Assembly: GCF_023701945.1 (NCBI RefSeq)
Contig: NZ_JABAEF010000005.1
Coordinates: 186,001 to 250,000 of the forward strand
Direction of reading: 5' to 3'
Source of the DNA: Rhizobium sp. CG5
GTDB taxonomy: Bacteria > Pseudomonadota > Alphaproteobacteria > Rhizobiales > Rhizobiaceae
Length of the DNA: 64,000 bases
Made by a program: the position numbers and the translations under genes. Below the pieces are notes generated by a model. The model was not told where the DNA came from. It saw only the letters and a program-made list of their open reading frames with translations, and searched no databases. This document shows, piece after piece, positions 56,390-64,000 of this stretch. How positions within the stretch are numbered: the first letter of the stretch is position 1; every line of letters begins with the position of its first letter.

Positions 56390-56878
56390 ATGAGCTCAAT
56401 CCCCATCCATACCGGCGGATGCCAGTGCGGCGCGGTGCGGTTTCGCGTCACGGGCGTGCTGACGGACAGCTCGATCTGCCATTGCCGCATGTGCCAGAAG
56501 GCGTTCGGCGCCTATTACGCGCCGCTGGTGTCGACGCGCGGCGCCGACCTCGTCTGGACGCGCGGGGCGCCCAAGACGTTCCGGTCCTCCAATTTTGCCC
56601 GCCGCGGTTTTTGCGAGACCTGCGGCACGCCGCTGTCCTATGAGGCTCCGGACGGCATCGCGCTTGCCGCCGGCGCCTTCGACGATCCCTCAGGCCTGCC
56701 GCCGACCGTGCAGTTCGGCACCGAGGGCAAGATCGATTTCGTCGACCGGCTGCACCTGCTGCCGGGCCATACGACCGAGGAAGACGCCGTAGAGGCGCCC
56801 TTCGTGCTGGAGGTAGTATCCTTCCAGCATCCGGACCATGATACGGATGGTGACTGGCCAAGGGAGCAGACGCCATGA
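56390..56878 (+). CDS. GFA family (Mss4-like) protein 1
   Basis: A 162-residue zinc protein of the glutathione-dependent formaldehyde-activating (GFA/DUF636) family. The zinc cysteines lie in GGCQCGAVRF, CHCRMCQKAF and CETCGTPL. Most members have no proven activity; a formaldehyde or glutathione link is weak. AGGAGG precedes the ATG. The stop overlaps the start of the following 38-residue gene (ATGA), and a second GFA gene follows. Confidence 0.88.
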   Translation: MSSIPIHTGGCQCGAVRFRVTGVLTDSSICHCRMCQKAFGAYYAPLVSTRGADLVWTRGAPKTFRSSNFARRGFCETCGTPLSYEAPDGIALAAGAFDDPSGLPPTVQFGTEGKIDFVDRLHLLPGHTTEEDAVEAPFVLEVVSFQHPDHDTDGDWPREQTP

Positions 56879-56991
56879 GCCCCAGCAACCCGAACACGCA
56901 GATGCCGAAATGGCTGCTCTACGGACTAGTCGCCAAGGGGGCGATCGTCGCGGCGGTCATCATTGGCATGATGCTTTACATCTATCTCTGA
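56875..56991 (+). CDS. 38-residue single-membrane-span protein
   Basis: Reads MSPSNPNTQMPKWLLYG and then one hydrophobic helix ending in MMLYIYL-stop. Its ATG overlaps the GFA-1 stop by 4 bp, and the second GFA gene starts 13 bp later, so the three form one operon. The coupling and the clear membrane helix support it as a real small gene. Function is unknown; it may anchor a partner at the membrane. Confidence 0.6.
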   Translation: MSPSNPNTQMPKWLLYGLVAKGAIVAAVIIGMMLYIYL

Positions 56992-57004
56992 CAGGAGACG
57001 TCCC

Positions 57005-57478
57005 ATGAAAGAAGGTCTATTCACCGGCGGTTGCCAATGCGGAGCCGTCAGGTTTCGCGCCGAAAAGCTCGGACGCCCGTCGATCTGCCATTGCCGGATG
57101 TGCCAGAAGCAGTTCGGCGGCTTTTTCAGCGCGCTGGTGACGGTCGAGCCGGAGCATTTTTCCTGGACCCGCGGCGAGCCGGCCTATTTCCAGTCGTCGA
57201 TCAATATCGATCGCGGCTTCTGCGCCAAATGCGGCACGCCGATGACCTATCGCCATCCCGGCGGGCTGGAAATGGCGATCGGCGCCTTCGACGACCGCAC
57301 GGAGCTGGCGCCGGAAATCCAGGTGAACCACGCCTCGCGCCTGCCCTGGGTCGAGACGATCTTCGACCAGCCGGTTCTGGAGGATCCGGATTTCTACAGC
57401 CGGCAGGAGCAGATCATCTCCTTCCAGCACCCCGATCACGACACCGAGGTCTGGCCGTCGATGGAGCCGTGGAAATGA
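57005..57478 (+). CDS. GFA family (Mss4-like) protein 2
   Basis: A 157-residue paralogue of the first GFA protein with the same zinc cysteines (GGCQCGAVRF, CHCRMCQKQF, CAKCGTPM) and the same C-terminal SFQHPDHD. The two probably arose by local duplication. AGGAG precedes the ATG. It lies 13 bp after the small membrane gene. Confidence 0.88.
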   Translation: MKEGLFTGGCQCGAVRFRAEKLGRPSICHCRMCQKQFGGFFSALVTVEPEHFSWTRGEPAYFQSSINIDRGFCAKCGTPMTYRHPGGLEMAIGAFDDRTELAPEIQVNHASRLPWVETIFDQPVLEDPDFYSRQEQIISFQHPDHDTEVWPSMEPWK

Positions 57479-58489
<1,011 letters not shown>

Positions 58490-58507
58490 ACGATGCTGCG
58501 TGTGCCG

Positions 58508-58555
58508 ACCCCCCTCTGCCCTGCCGGGCATCTCCCCCTCAAGGGGGGAGATCGG
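58508..58555 (+). repeat. Two-hairpin intergenic repeat, unit 4
   Basis: Same design as units 1-3 with TGCCC / GGGCA in the short hairpin, but the long hairpin has a TCAA loop instead of ACAC. It faces unit 5 as an inverted pair about 80 bp apart. Confidence 0.8.
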
Positions 58556-58636
58556 AAAGACGGGACCGCTCGGCCTGCTGTCAAGGGTTTGCCAAGACGA
58601 GAGACCTTTGATGCCAGGCGAAGGGTTTCCGCAAGT

Positions 58637-58684
58637 CGATCTCCCCCCTTGAGGGGGAGATGGCCGGCAGGCCAGAGGGGGGTG
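58637..58684 (-). repeat. Two-hairpin intergenic repeat, unit 5 (inverted)
   Basis: Inverted unit with the short hairpin TGGCC / GGCCA, a second compensated change at the position where units 1, 3 and 4 have C:G. The long hairpin has the TTGA/TCAA loop shared with unit 4, so pair members share the loop type. Confidence 0.8.
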
Positions 58685-58728
58685 GACACACTCCGAGATA
58701 AAAGACTGTCCGGGAGGGCAAGACGACC

Positions 58729-60345
58729 ATGACACGCGAAAAGATCACCCTGTTCGACACCACCCTGCGCGATGGCCAGCAGACGCCGGGGATCGATTTT
58801 TCGGTTGAGGACAAGATTGCCATCGCGGCCATGCTGGACGCCTTTGGGCTCGACTATGTCGAGGGCGGCTATCCCGGCGCCAATCCGACCGACACGGCCT
58901 TCTTTTCGAAGAAGCGGACGCAGCACGCCTCCTTCGTCGCCTTCGGCATGACCAAGCGGGCCGGCGTCTCCGCCTCCAACGATCCCGGTCTTGCGCAGCT
59001 GCTGCAGGCCAAAAGCGATGCGATCTGTTTTGTCGCCAAGAGCTGGGACTATCATGTCGCCGTGGCGCTCGGCTGCACCAATGCGGAAAACCTCGACAGC
59101 ATCCGCGACAGCGTCGAGGCGGCGGTTGCCGCGAACAAGGAAGCGCTGGTCGATTGCGAGCATTTCTTCGACGGCTACAAGGCCAATCCGGCCTATGCGC
59201 TGGCCTGCGCCAAGGCGGCCTATGAGGCCGGCGCCCGCTGGGTGGTGCTGTGCGACACCAATGGCGGCACGCAGCCGCCGGAGATCCGCGAGATCGTTTC
59301 GGCTGTGATCGCCAGCGGCGTTCCGGGTTCGGCGCTTGGCATCCATGCCCATAACGACACCGGCCAGGCGGTGGCCAATTCGCTGGCGGCCGTCGAGGCC
59401 GGTGTGCGGCAGATCCAGGGGACGCTGAACGGCATCGGCGAGCGCTGCGGCAATGCCAACCTGATCACCCTGATCGCCACGCTCTGTCTGAAGGACACCT
59501 ATACCTCGCGCTTCGTCACCGCAATCGATCCGGACAAACTGGTCGACCTCACCCGCCTGTCGCATGCCTTCGACGAGTTGTTGAACCGCTCGCCCGATCA
59601 CCAGAGCCCCTATGTCGGCGCCTCGGCCTTTGCCACCAAGGCCGGCATCCATGCCTCGGCGCTCTTGAAAGACCCGCGCACCTACGAGCATGTGGTGCCG
59701 GACAGCGTCGGCAATTTCCGCAAGGTCATGGTGTCGGACCAGGGCGGCAAGGCCAATTTCATCAACGAGCTGAAACGCCGCGGCATCATGGTCGACCGCA
59801 ATGACGGCAAGCTCGACGCGCTGATCTCGATCGTCAAGGAGCGCGAGGCGAGCGGCTATGCCTATGAGGGTGCCGATGCCAGTTTCGAGCTTCTGGCGCA
59901 CCGCACGCTTGGCAGCGTGCCGGAGTTTTTTGCGGTGGAAAGTTTCCGCGTCATGGTCGAGCGGCGCTTCGACAGCCATGGCCGGCTGAAGACCGTCTCG
60001 GAGGCGGTGGTGAAGATCGTCATCGACGGCCAAGAGGTCATGTCGGTAGCCGAAGGCGACGGCCCGGTCAATGCGCTGGACCTGGCGCTGCGCAAGGATA
60101 TCGGCAAATACCAGGCCGAGATCGCCGATCTGGAACTGGCCGATTACAAGGTGCGCATCCTGAACGGCGGCACCGAGGCGATCACCCGCGTGCTGATCGA
60201 ATCGACGGATGCCAGCGGCGCCCGCTGGTGGACGGTCGGCGTGTCGGAAAACATCATCGACGCCTCGTTCCAGGCCCTGATGGACAGTATCGTCTACAAG
60301 CTGATGAAAAACCGCGAGCTGGCCGGGAAAATCGCCGCGGAATAG
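58729..60345 (+). CDS. cimA: Citramalate synthase
   Basis: A 538-residue enzyme of the HMGL/IPM-synthase superfamily: TLFDTTLRDGQQTPGIDFS at the start, GGYPGANPTD, the HxH metal site in LGIHAHNDTG, the NGIGERCGNANL segment and a C-terminal LeuA-type regulatory domain. It condenses pyruvate with acetyl-CoA to give citramalate, a threonine-independent route to isoleucine. The C-terminal domain suggests isoleucine feedback. Confidence 0.92.
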   Translation: MTREKITLFDTTLRDGQQTPGIDFSVEDKIAIAAMLDAFGLDYVEGGYPGANPTDTAFFSKKRTQHASFVAFGMTKRAGVSASNDPGLAQLLQAKSDAICFVAKSWDYHVAVALGCTNAENLDSIRDSVEAAVAANKEALVDCEHFFDGYKANPAYALACAKAAYEAGARWVVLCDTNGGTQPPEIREIVSAVIASGVPGSALGIHAHNDTGQAVANSLAAVEAGVRQIQGTLNGIGERCGNANLITLIATLCLKDTYTSRFVTAIDPDKLVDLTRLSHAFDELLNRSPDHQSPYVGASAFATKAGIHASALLKDPRTYEHVVPDSVGNFRKVMVSDQGGKANFINELKRRGIMVDRNDGKLDALISIVKEREASGYAYEGADASFELLAHRTLGSVPEFFAVESFRVMVERRFDSHGRLKTVSEAVVKIVIDGQEVMSVAEGDGPVNALDLALRKDIGKYQAEIADLELADYKVRILNGGTEAITRVLIESTDASGARWWTVGVSENIIDASFQALMDSIVYKLMKNRELAGKIAAE

Positions 60346-60375
60346 CGGGCGCTGGGTTTCCTGGTCGGCCGCCGC

Positions 60376-60648
60376 TAGAGCGTTTCCTGGTTAGATTGAA
60401 ACATTCTGTTGGCTCAAACGGAGTCGATTGGTCGCCCGGCTGGCGCGTGTCGTAGCCACGCCCTACGGCCAAGCCGGCCGGGCGATCAGGCGGCCCGTTT
60501 CAGCCAACCCGAAGGGCCGGGCATCTTTCCGCCAGGATCAAAGGCGATCGGCTCGGACGTACCTTCGGGTATGCCCTTCGCCAATCGCCTTTGCCCTGAC
60601 GAAAACCTGCACCGGCAGAATGCTTCAATCTAACCAGGAAACGCTCTA
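60376..60648. mobile_element. MITE with 33-bp terminal inverted repeats
   Basis: Both ends carry a 33-bp inverted repeat (TAGAGCGTTTCCTGGTTAGA and onwards to 60408; its mate at 60616-60648) with one mismatch. TA at both borders fits a TA target duplication of the IS630/Tc1-mariner type. The 207-bp interior has no gene. The right end supplies the TAG stop of the next gene on the minus strand. Confidence 0.8.
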
Positions 60649-61530
60649 AACCTCAGCGCCGGGTGCGGAAAAGGTCAAGCCCCAATTCGTGTCGGAAAAC
60701 CATTCGTCCGACGCCTGAGGCATCTTCCAGCGAAGCCCCCTCACCCGCTTGCCTCCCCCCTTGCGAAAGGCGGCGTTGAGACGATCCTGGCTATCGCGAC
60801 CGGCCATGGCGAGGCCGACCGCCCAGATGAACGAGACGCCCTGGATGAAGTGCGCCGCATACCCCGCCTCGGTCGCGGTGACCAGCAGATAGCCGGCACG
60901 GGCCGAAAACACCGAGCCTTTGATGGGCGTCTCCGCCGGAACGCCAAGCGGAAACAACAGCCGTCCGCCCGGCTTGAGCATGTCCACCCAGCGCTCGGCC
61001 GGACGATCCGTGGCGAAATTCACATAGACGATATCGCAGGGTTTCTGCGGCCAGTCCGAGCCGCTGGCCTGGACAAGATCCGCATTGGCATAGGGTCTCA
61101 GGCAGATGTCTGCCCGTTCGGCCAGCGCCGGATCGTATTCGACGGCGGTGACATGGCCGCTTTCACCGACCATTCGCGACAGGATGGCGCTGTAATAGCC
61201 GGTGCCGGCCCCGATATGGACGACGGTTTCCCCCGGCTGCGGCGACAGCGCATGGATGGCCCGCGCGTGCAGCGACGGACTGCCATTGTTGATGCCGCGC
61301 GACGCATCCAGCGCCACCAGCACATCGTCATAGATCACCTCGGGATCGTCGGTCGGGGCGCTGTAGCCGCCGCTCAGACTGCGGACCCACCAGGGCGGAG
61401 GGCCCAGAAACGACTGACGCGGCACCGTCGCAAAGGCTGCAGCAAGGCGCGCATCGTCTGCTACCCCGGCCTGCACCAGCACGCGTTGCGCATATTTGCG
61501 GCCAAGCACTTCCGCTTCGGCAGATGTCAC
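60646..61530 (-). CDS. Protein-L-isoaspartate O-methyltransferase-like protein
   Basis: A 294-residue SAM-dependent methyltransferase with the motif-I sequence VVHIGAGTGYYSAILSRM and the PCMT-like segment PSLHARAIHAL. Classical repair enzymes have around 210 residues, so this longer form with an additional C-terminal domain is likely a relative with another role. The GTG at 61530 was preferred since GGAGAT precedes it; an ATG at 61593 is open. The stop codon lies in the terminal repeat of the MITE. Confidence 0.8.
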   Translation of the reverse strand: MTSAEAEVLGRKYAQRVLVQAGVADDARLAAAFATVPRQSFLGPPPWWVRSLSGGYSAPTDDPEVIYDDVLVALDASRGINNGSPSLHARAIHALSPQPGETVVHIGAGTGYYSAILSRMVGESGHVTAVEYDPALAERADICLRPYANADLVQASGSDWPQKPCDIVYVNFATDRPAERWVDMLKPGGRLLFPLGVPAETPIKGSVFSARAGYLLVTATEAGYAAHFIQGVSFIWAVGLAMAGRDSQDRLNAAFRKGGGKRVRGLRWKMPQASDEWFSDTNWGLTFSAPGAEV

Positions 61531-61672
61531 AGCGCCATCTCCATTGGAATAGGTCCTATTTTGCCGGGACGATGCGTCAAAATCAACGCGCATTGTTCAC
61601 CCGAATGAATTTGTCCATTCGCCCGCCATGGAGTAACCCCTCGTCTCAAAAGACAACAAAGGCGGAAACACC

Positions 61673-62587
61673 ATGGCTGATCAGCACGCAGCGGCTCCGG
61701 TCGCGAAGAACGAAGACAGCGCGCGCGGTTTTGCCTTTGCGCTGACCGCCTATTTCCTGTGGGGTTTCCTGCCGATCTACATGAAGATGGTGGCGCATAT
61801 GCAGCCACTGGAAGTGCTGTCGCATCGGGTGATCTGGTCGCTGCCGATCGCGGCAGCCGTGCTTTTGATCCTGAAGCGCACCGACGACGTCAAAGCCGCC
61901 CTGCGCTCGCCGCGCACGCTTCTGATGGCGGCGCTGACGGCCGGTCTGATCAGCGTCAACTGGGGCATCTATGTCTGGGCGATCGGCGCCGGCCGCGCGC
62001 TCGATACGGCGCTCGGCTATTTCATCAATCCGCTGTTTTCGATCTTCCTCGGTGCCGTGCTCTTGAAGGAAAAGCTGAACCGGACGCAGATCGGCGCCAT
62101 CGCGCTGGTGGCGGTCGCCGTGGCCATCCTGACGTATGAAGCCGGGCAATTGCCCTGGGTGTCGCTGGCGCTGACGCTCACCTGGGGCTTCTACGCCTTC
62201 TTCCGCAAGACGCTGCCGGTCGGTCCGAACCAGGGCTTCTTCCTGGAAGTGCTGCTGCTCAGCATTCCGGCGACGCTCTACATTCTCTATGCCGAGAGCA
62301 CCGGCCAGGGCCATTTCCTGCACACCGGCATGAGCGATACGCTGCTGCTGCTCGGCAGCGGCGTGATCACCGCCGGGCCGCTGATGATCTATGCCAATGG
62401 CGCCAAGCTTTTGCGGCTGTCGACCATCGGTATCATGCAGTATATCGCGCCGACGATGATCTTCCTGATTGCCGTCTTCGTATTCAAGGAACCGTTCGGC
62501 ACGGCGCGGATGATCGCCTTTCCGCTGATCTGGGCCGCCCTTGCCATCTACACCTGGTCGATGCTGCGCGACTACCGGAACCGCTAA
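61673..62587 (+). CDS. rarD: EamA-family protein RarD
   Basis: A 304-residue inner-membrane protein with ten helices. ALTAYFLWGFLPIYMKM and SHRVIWSLP are hallmarks of the RarD branch of the drug/metabolite transporters. RarD is named for chloramphenicol sensitivity, but the natural substrate is unknown. It is divergent from the methyltransferase-like gene. Confidence 0.92.
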   Translation: MADQHAAAPVAKNEDSARGFAFALTAYFLWGFLPIYMKMVAHMQPLEVLSHRVIWSLPIAAAVLLILKRTDDVKAALRSPRTLLMAALTAGLISVNWGIYVWAIGAGRALDTALGYFINPLFSIFLGAVLLKEKLNRTQIGAIALVAVAVAILTYEAGQLPWVSLALTLTWGFYAFFRKTLPVGPNQGFFLEVLLLSIPATLYILYAESTGQGHFLHTGMSDTLLLLGSGVITAGPLMIYANGAKLLRLSTIGIMQYIAPTMIFLIAVFVFKEPFGTARMIAFPLIWAALAIYTWSMLRDYRNR

Positions 62588-62622
62588 GCTCACAGCTCAC
62601 CAGCAGCGGTCGCCCTGCCCGA

Positions 62623-63243
62623 TCAGAGCCTGGCGATCACGTCCTCCTGGCCTTCCGGATTGTCGGTATTGTCCCAGCGCTTGATGATCGCCGGCACGAT
62701 CTCGTCGATGGACGAGATCACCATCGGCTGAACGCGATGTCCGGTGTGGACAAAACCTTCCTCGCGCATGTGCTGGATCAGTTCCAACATCGGACCCCAG
62801 AAGCCGTTGACATTGGCAAAGACCATCGGCTTTTCATGCTGGCCGAGCTGCGCCCAGGTCATGATCTCGACGATCTCCTCCAGCGTGCCGATGCCGCCCG
62901 GCAGGGTGACGAAGGCATCGGCGCGTTCGAACATGCCATGTTTGCGCTGATGCATGTCAGGGGTTATGATCAACTCGTCGAGCTGCCCCAGCGAATGGCG
63001 CGTCGCTTCCATGTCGACGAGGAATTCCGGGATGATGCCGGTGACCTTGCCGCCGTTCGACAGCACGCCGCTGGCGACAGCCCCCATGATGCCTTTGGTG
63101 CCGCCGCCATAGACGAGGCGAAGGCCATGATCGGCAATGGATTTGCCCAGCGCCCGGCCGGCCGCCATGTAGTCGGGATCGCGTCCGGGCCGTGAGCCGC
63201 AATAGACGCAGATGGATCGAATCGTGTCTGTGTTTTCCGTCAT
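62623..63243 (-). CDS. LOG family protein (cytokinin riboside 5'-monophosphate phosphoribohydrolase-like)
   Basis: A 206-residue Rossmann-fold protein with VYGGGTKGIMG and the signature PGGIGTLEE (residues 115-123). LOG enzymes split the N-glycosidic bond of nucleoside monophosphates, releasing a free base such as an active cytokinin; in bacteria they may recycle nucleotides. Its ATG at 63243 is in the expected N-terminal context. It is convergent with rarD. Confidence 0.9.
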   Translation of the reverse strand: MTENTDTIRSICVYCGSRPGRDPDYMAAGRALGKSIADHGLRLVYGGGTKGIMGAVASGVLSNGGKVTGIIPEFLVDMEATRHSLGQLDELIITPDMHQRKHGMFERADAFVTLPGGIGTLEEIVEIMTWAQLGQHEKPMVFANVNGFWGPMLELIQHMREEGFVHTGHRVQPMVISSIDEIVPAIIKRWDNTDNPEGQEDVIARL

Positions 63244-63395
63244 GCAGCAAAAAGACAATGCGGCGGCGGCGCGGTCAACAAATTTGACGAAAAGGCTGGG
63301 AAGCACGGTTTCAAGCGCGCCGACAAAGCTTGTGAAACAGCGGAGAAAACGCTAGCAATTCCAAGGGATACAGCGGTATGGCCGCGCGGAGACGA

Positions 63396-64000
63396 ATGAT
63401 GATGAAAAACCGTGCCGGCTGGCTGGCTTTGGTAGTGCTTGGCATTGCAACCGTACTGATGATCTTTTTCGTCTTGCCCCGGGTGACCGGCGACACGAAA
63501 ACCGCAGACCAGGCGACGAGCACACCGCCAAAGCCCGCCGCGGAAACAGCGCCCAAGACCCCGGACGCACCCGCGACTGCCACGGATACGGCAGCCCAAG
63601 CCTTAAGCGACGTCGCCGCCAAGATGGGGCGGCTGGCCGCAGAGGCCGAGACGTCGGTCAGCAATCTCTCCACCCTGTTTGCCGATGGCAAGACGCCGAC
63701 GGCCGAGGCCTATTCGGCCGCACGGGCGCTGGCGACCGAGGCCGTTTCGGCGCTTGCGGCGCTGGAGATCCCGCAAGGCCTCGACGCTGCCGTAGCGGAA
63801 GCCGGCCGCAAGACGCGGGAAGCCGCCATCCGGACGCTGGCACTGCTGCAGTCGCTGCCCGCCACACCTCAGGAAGCCGCGGCAGCGATCTCCGCCATCG
63901 TCAATGCCCTCAAAGGTGACACCACGACCGCCGATGCGCCGGCTGCATCCGTTCCGCAGCCGCTCACCAATGTTCCGACCGCAACCGATGCCGCCGCCCT
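63396..64000 (+). CDS. Membrane-anchored alanine-rich protein, N-terminal part (runs off the window)
   Basis: At least 201 residues. It starts MMMKNRAGWLALVVLG with one membrane helix ending near FFVLPRV, then a Pro/Ala/Thr-rich segment and a helical, alanine-rich stretch. The start resembles a rhizobial protein that carries a LysM domain at its far C-terminus, but that part lies outside the window. GGAG precedes the start; three ATG codons in a row (63396, 63399, 63402) are possible. Confidence 0.65.
   Translation, partial: MMMKNRAGWLALVVLGIATVLMIFFVLPRVTGDTKTADQATSTPPKPAAETAPKTPDAPATATDTAAQALSDVAAKMGRLAAEAETSVSNLSTLFADGKTPTAEAYSAARALATEAVSALAALEIPQGLDAAVAEAGRKTREAAIRTLALLQSLPATPQEAAAAISAIVNALKGDTTTADAPAASVPQPLTNVPTATDAAA

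Overview
The window looks like the chromosome of a Rhizobiaceae alphaproteobacterium (Rhizobium/Agrobacterium/Allorhizobium group). The reasons are the high GC content, the gene order uvrC-pgsA-moaD-moaE, lptF-lptG-lptD-surA-like-pdxA-rsmA, fabD-fabG-acpP-fabF-mltG-yicC-gmk and rpsF-rpsR-DUF2232-rplI-dnaB...alr...radA-cvpA-purF, an Omp25/RopB-type porin, an alphaproteobacterial GAAC-N7-GAAC LexA box, and rhizobial-style intergenic palindromes. No species can be named from the sequence alone.

Layout. 1-8.4 kb: start of a molybdopterin oxidoreductase, rlmJ, a secreted protein, RNase T2, a GST, an outer-membrane barrel protein, a pteridine-reductase-like SDR, uvrC, pgsA, moaD and moaE. 8.5-13.1 kb: a small membrane protein, an orphan LivH-like permease divergent from a CGNR zinc-finger regulator across a long dyad, a lipoprotein, ndk, a DUF1003 protein and a second GST. 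13.1-14.8 kb: a low-GC accessory segment with a nucleoside-deoxyribosyltransferase/DRHyd-like protein, ending in the 3' stump of a dinB-type gene. 14.8-31.5 kb: a degenerate GGDEF protein, an ABC-F ATPase, holC, pepA, a PAP2 phosphatase, the LPS transport genes lptFGD with a SurA-like chaperone, pdxA, rsmA, gmk, yicC and mltG. 31.5-35.2 kb: type II fatty acid synthesis (fabF, acpP, fabG, fabD). 35.3-42.1 kb: an aldo/keto reductase, a small RTX-repeat protein, the ribosomal protein operon and dnaB.

42.1-48.4 kb is a patchwork. A GNAT-rhodanese-ftrA module lies between dnaB and a second, about 90% identical copy of the last 105 bp of dnaB. That copy is followed by a terminator hairpin, a LexA box and a small unknown gene. 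Then come azlD-azlC-araC, alr and a ParDE toxin-antitoxin pair in front of radA. 48.4-64 kb: radA, cvpA, purF, an SDR, an EamA exporter, cysS, a DUF559 endonuclease-like gene among two-hairpin repeats, two GFA-family genes, pip, cimA, a 273-bp MITE, an isoaspartyl-methyltransferase-like gene, rarD, a LOG-family gene and the start of a large membrane-anchored protein.

Most of the window is core metabolism and envelope assembly in tight operons, many with ATGA or TGATG overlaps. The novelty lies at the seams: the DRHyd-like island with its dinB scar, the dnaB-tail duplication with the SOS-controlled small gene, the covarying two-hairpin repeats, the MITE that supplies a stop codon, and two inverted repeats in divergent regulatory regions. 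No rRNA or tRNA gene, CRISPR array, transposase or integrase was seen.
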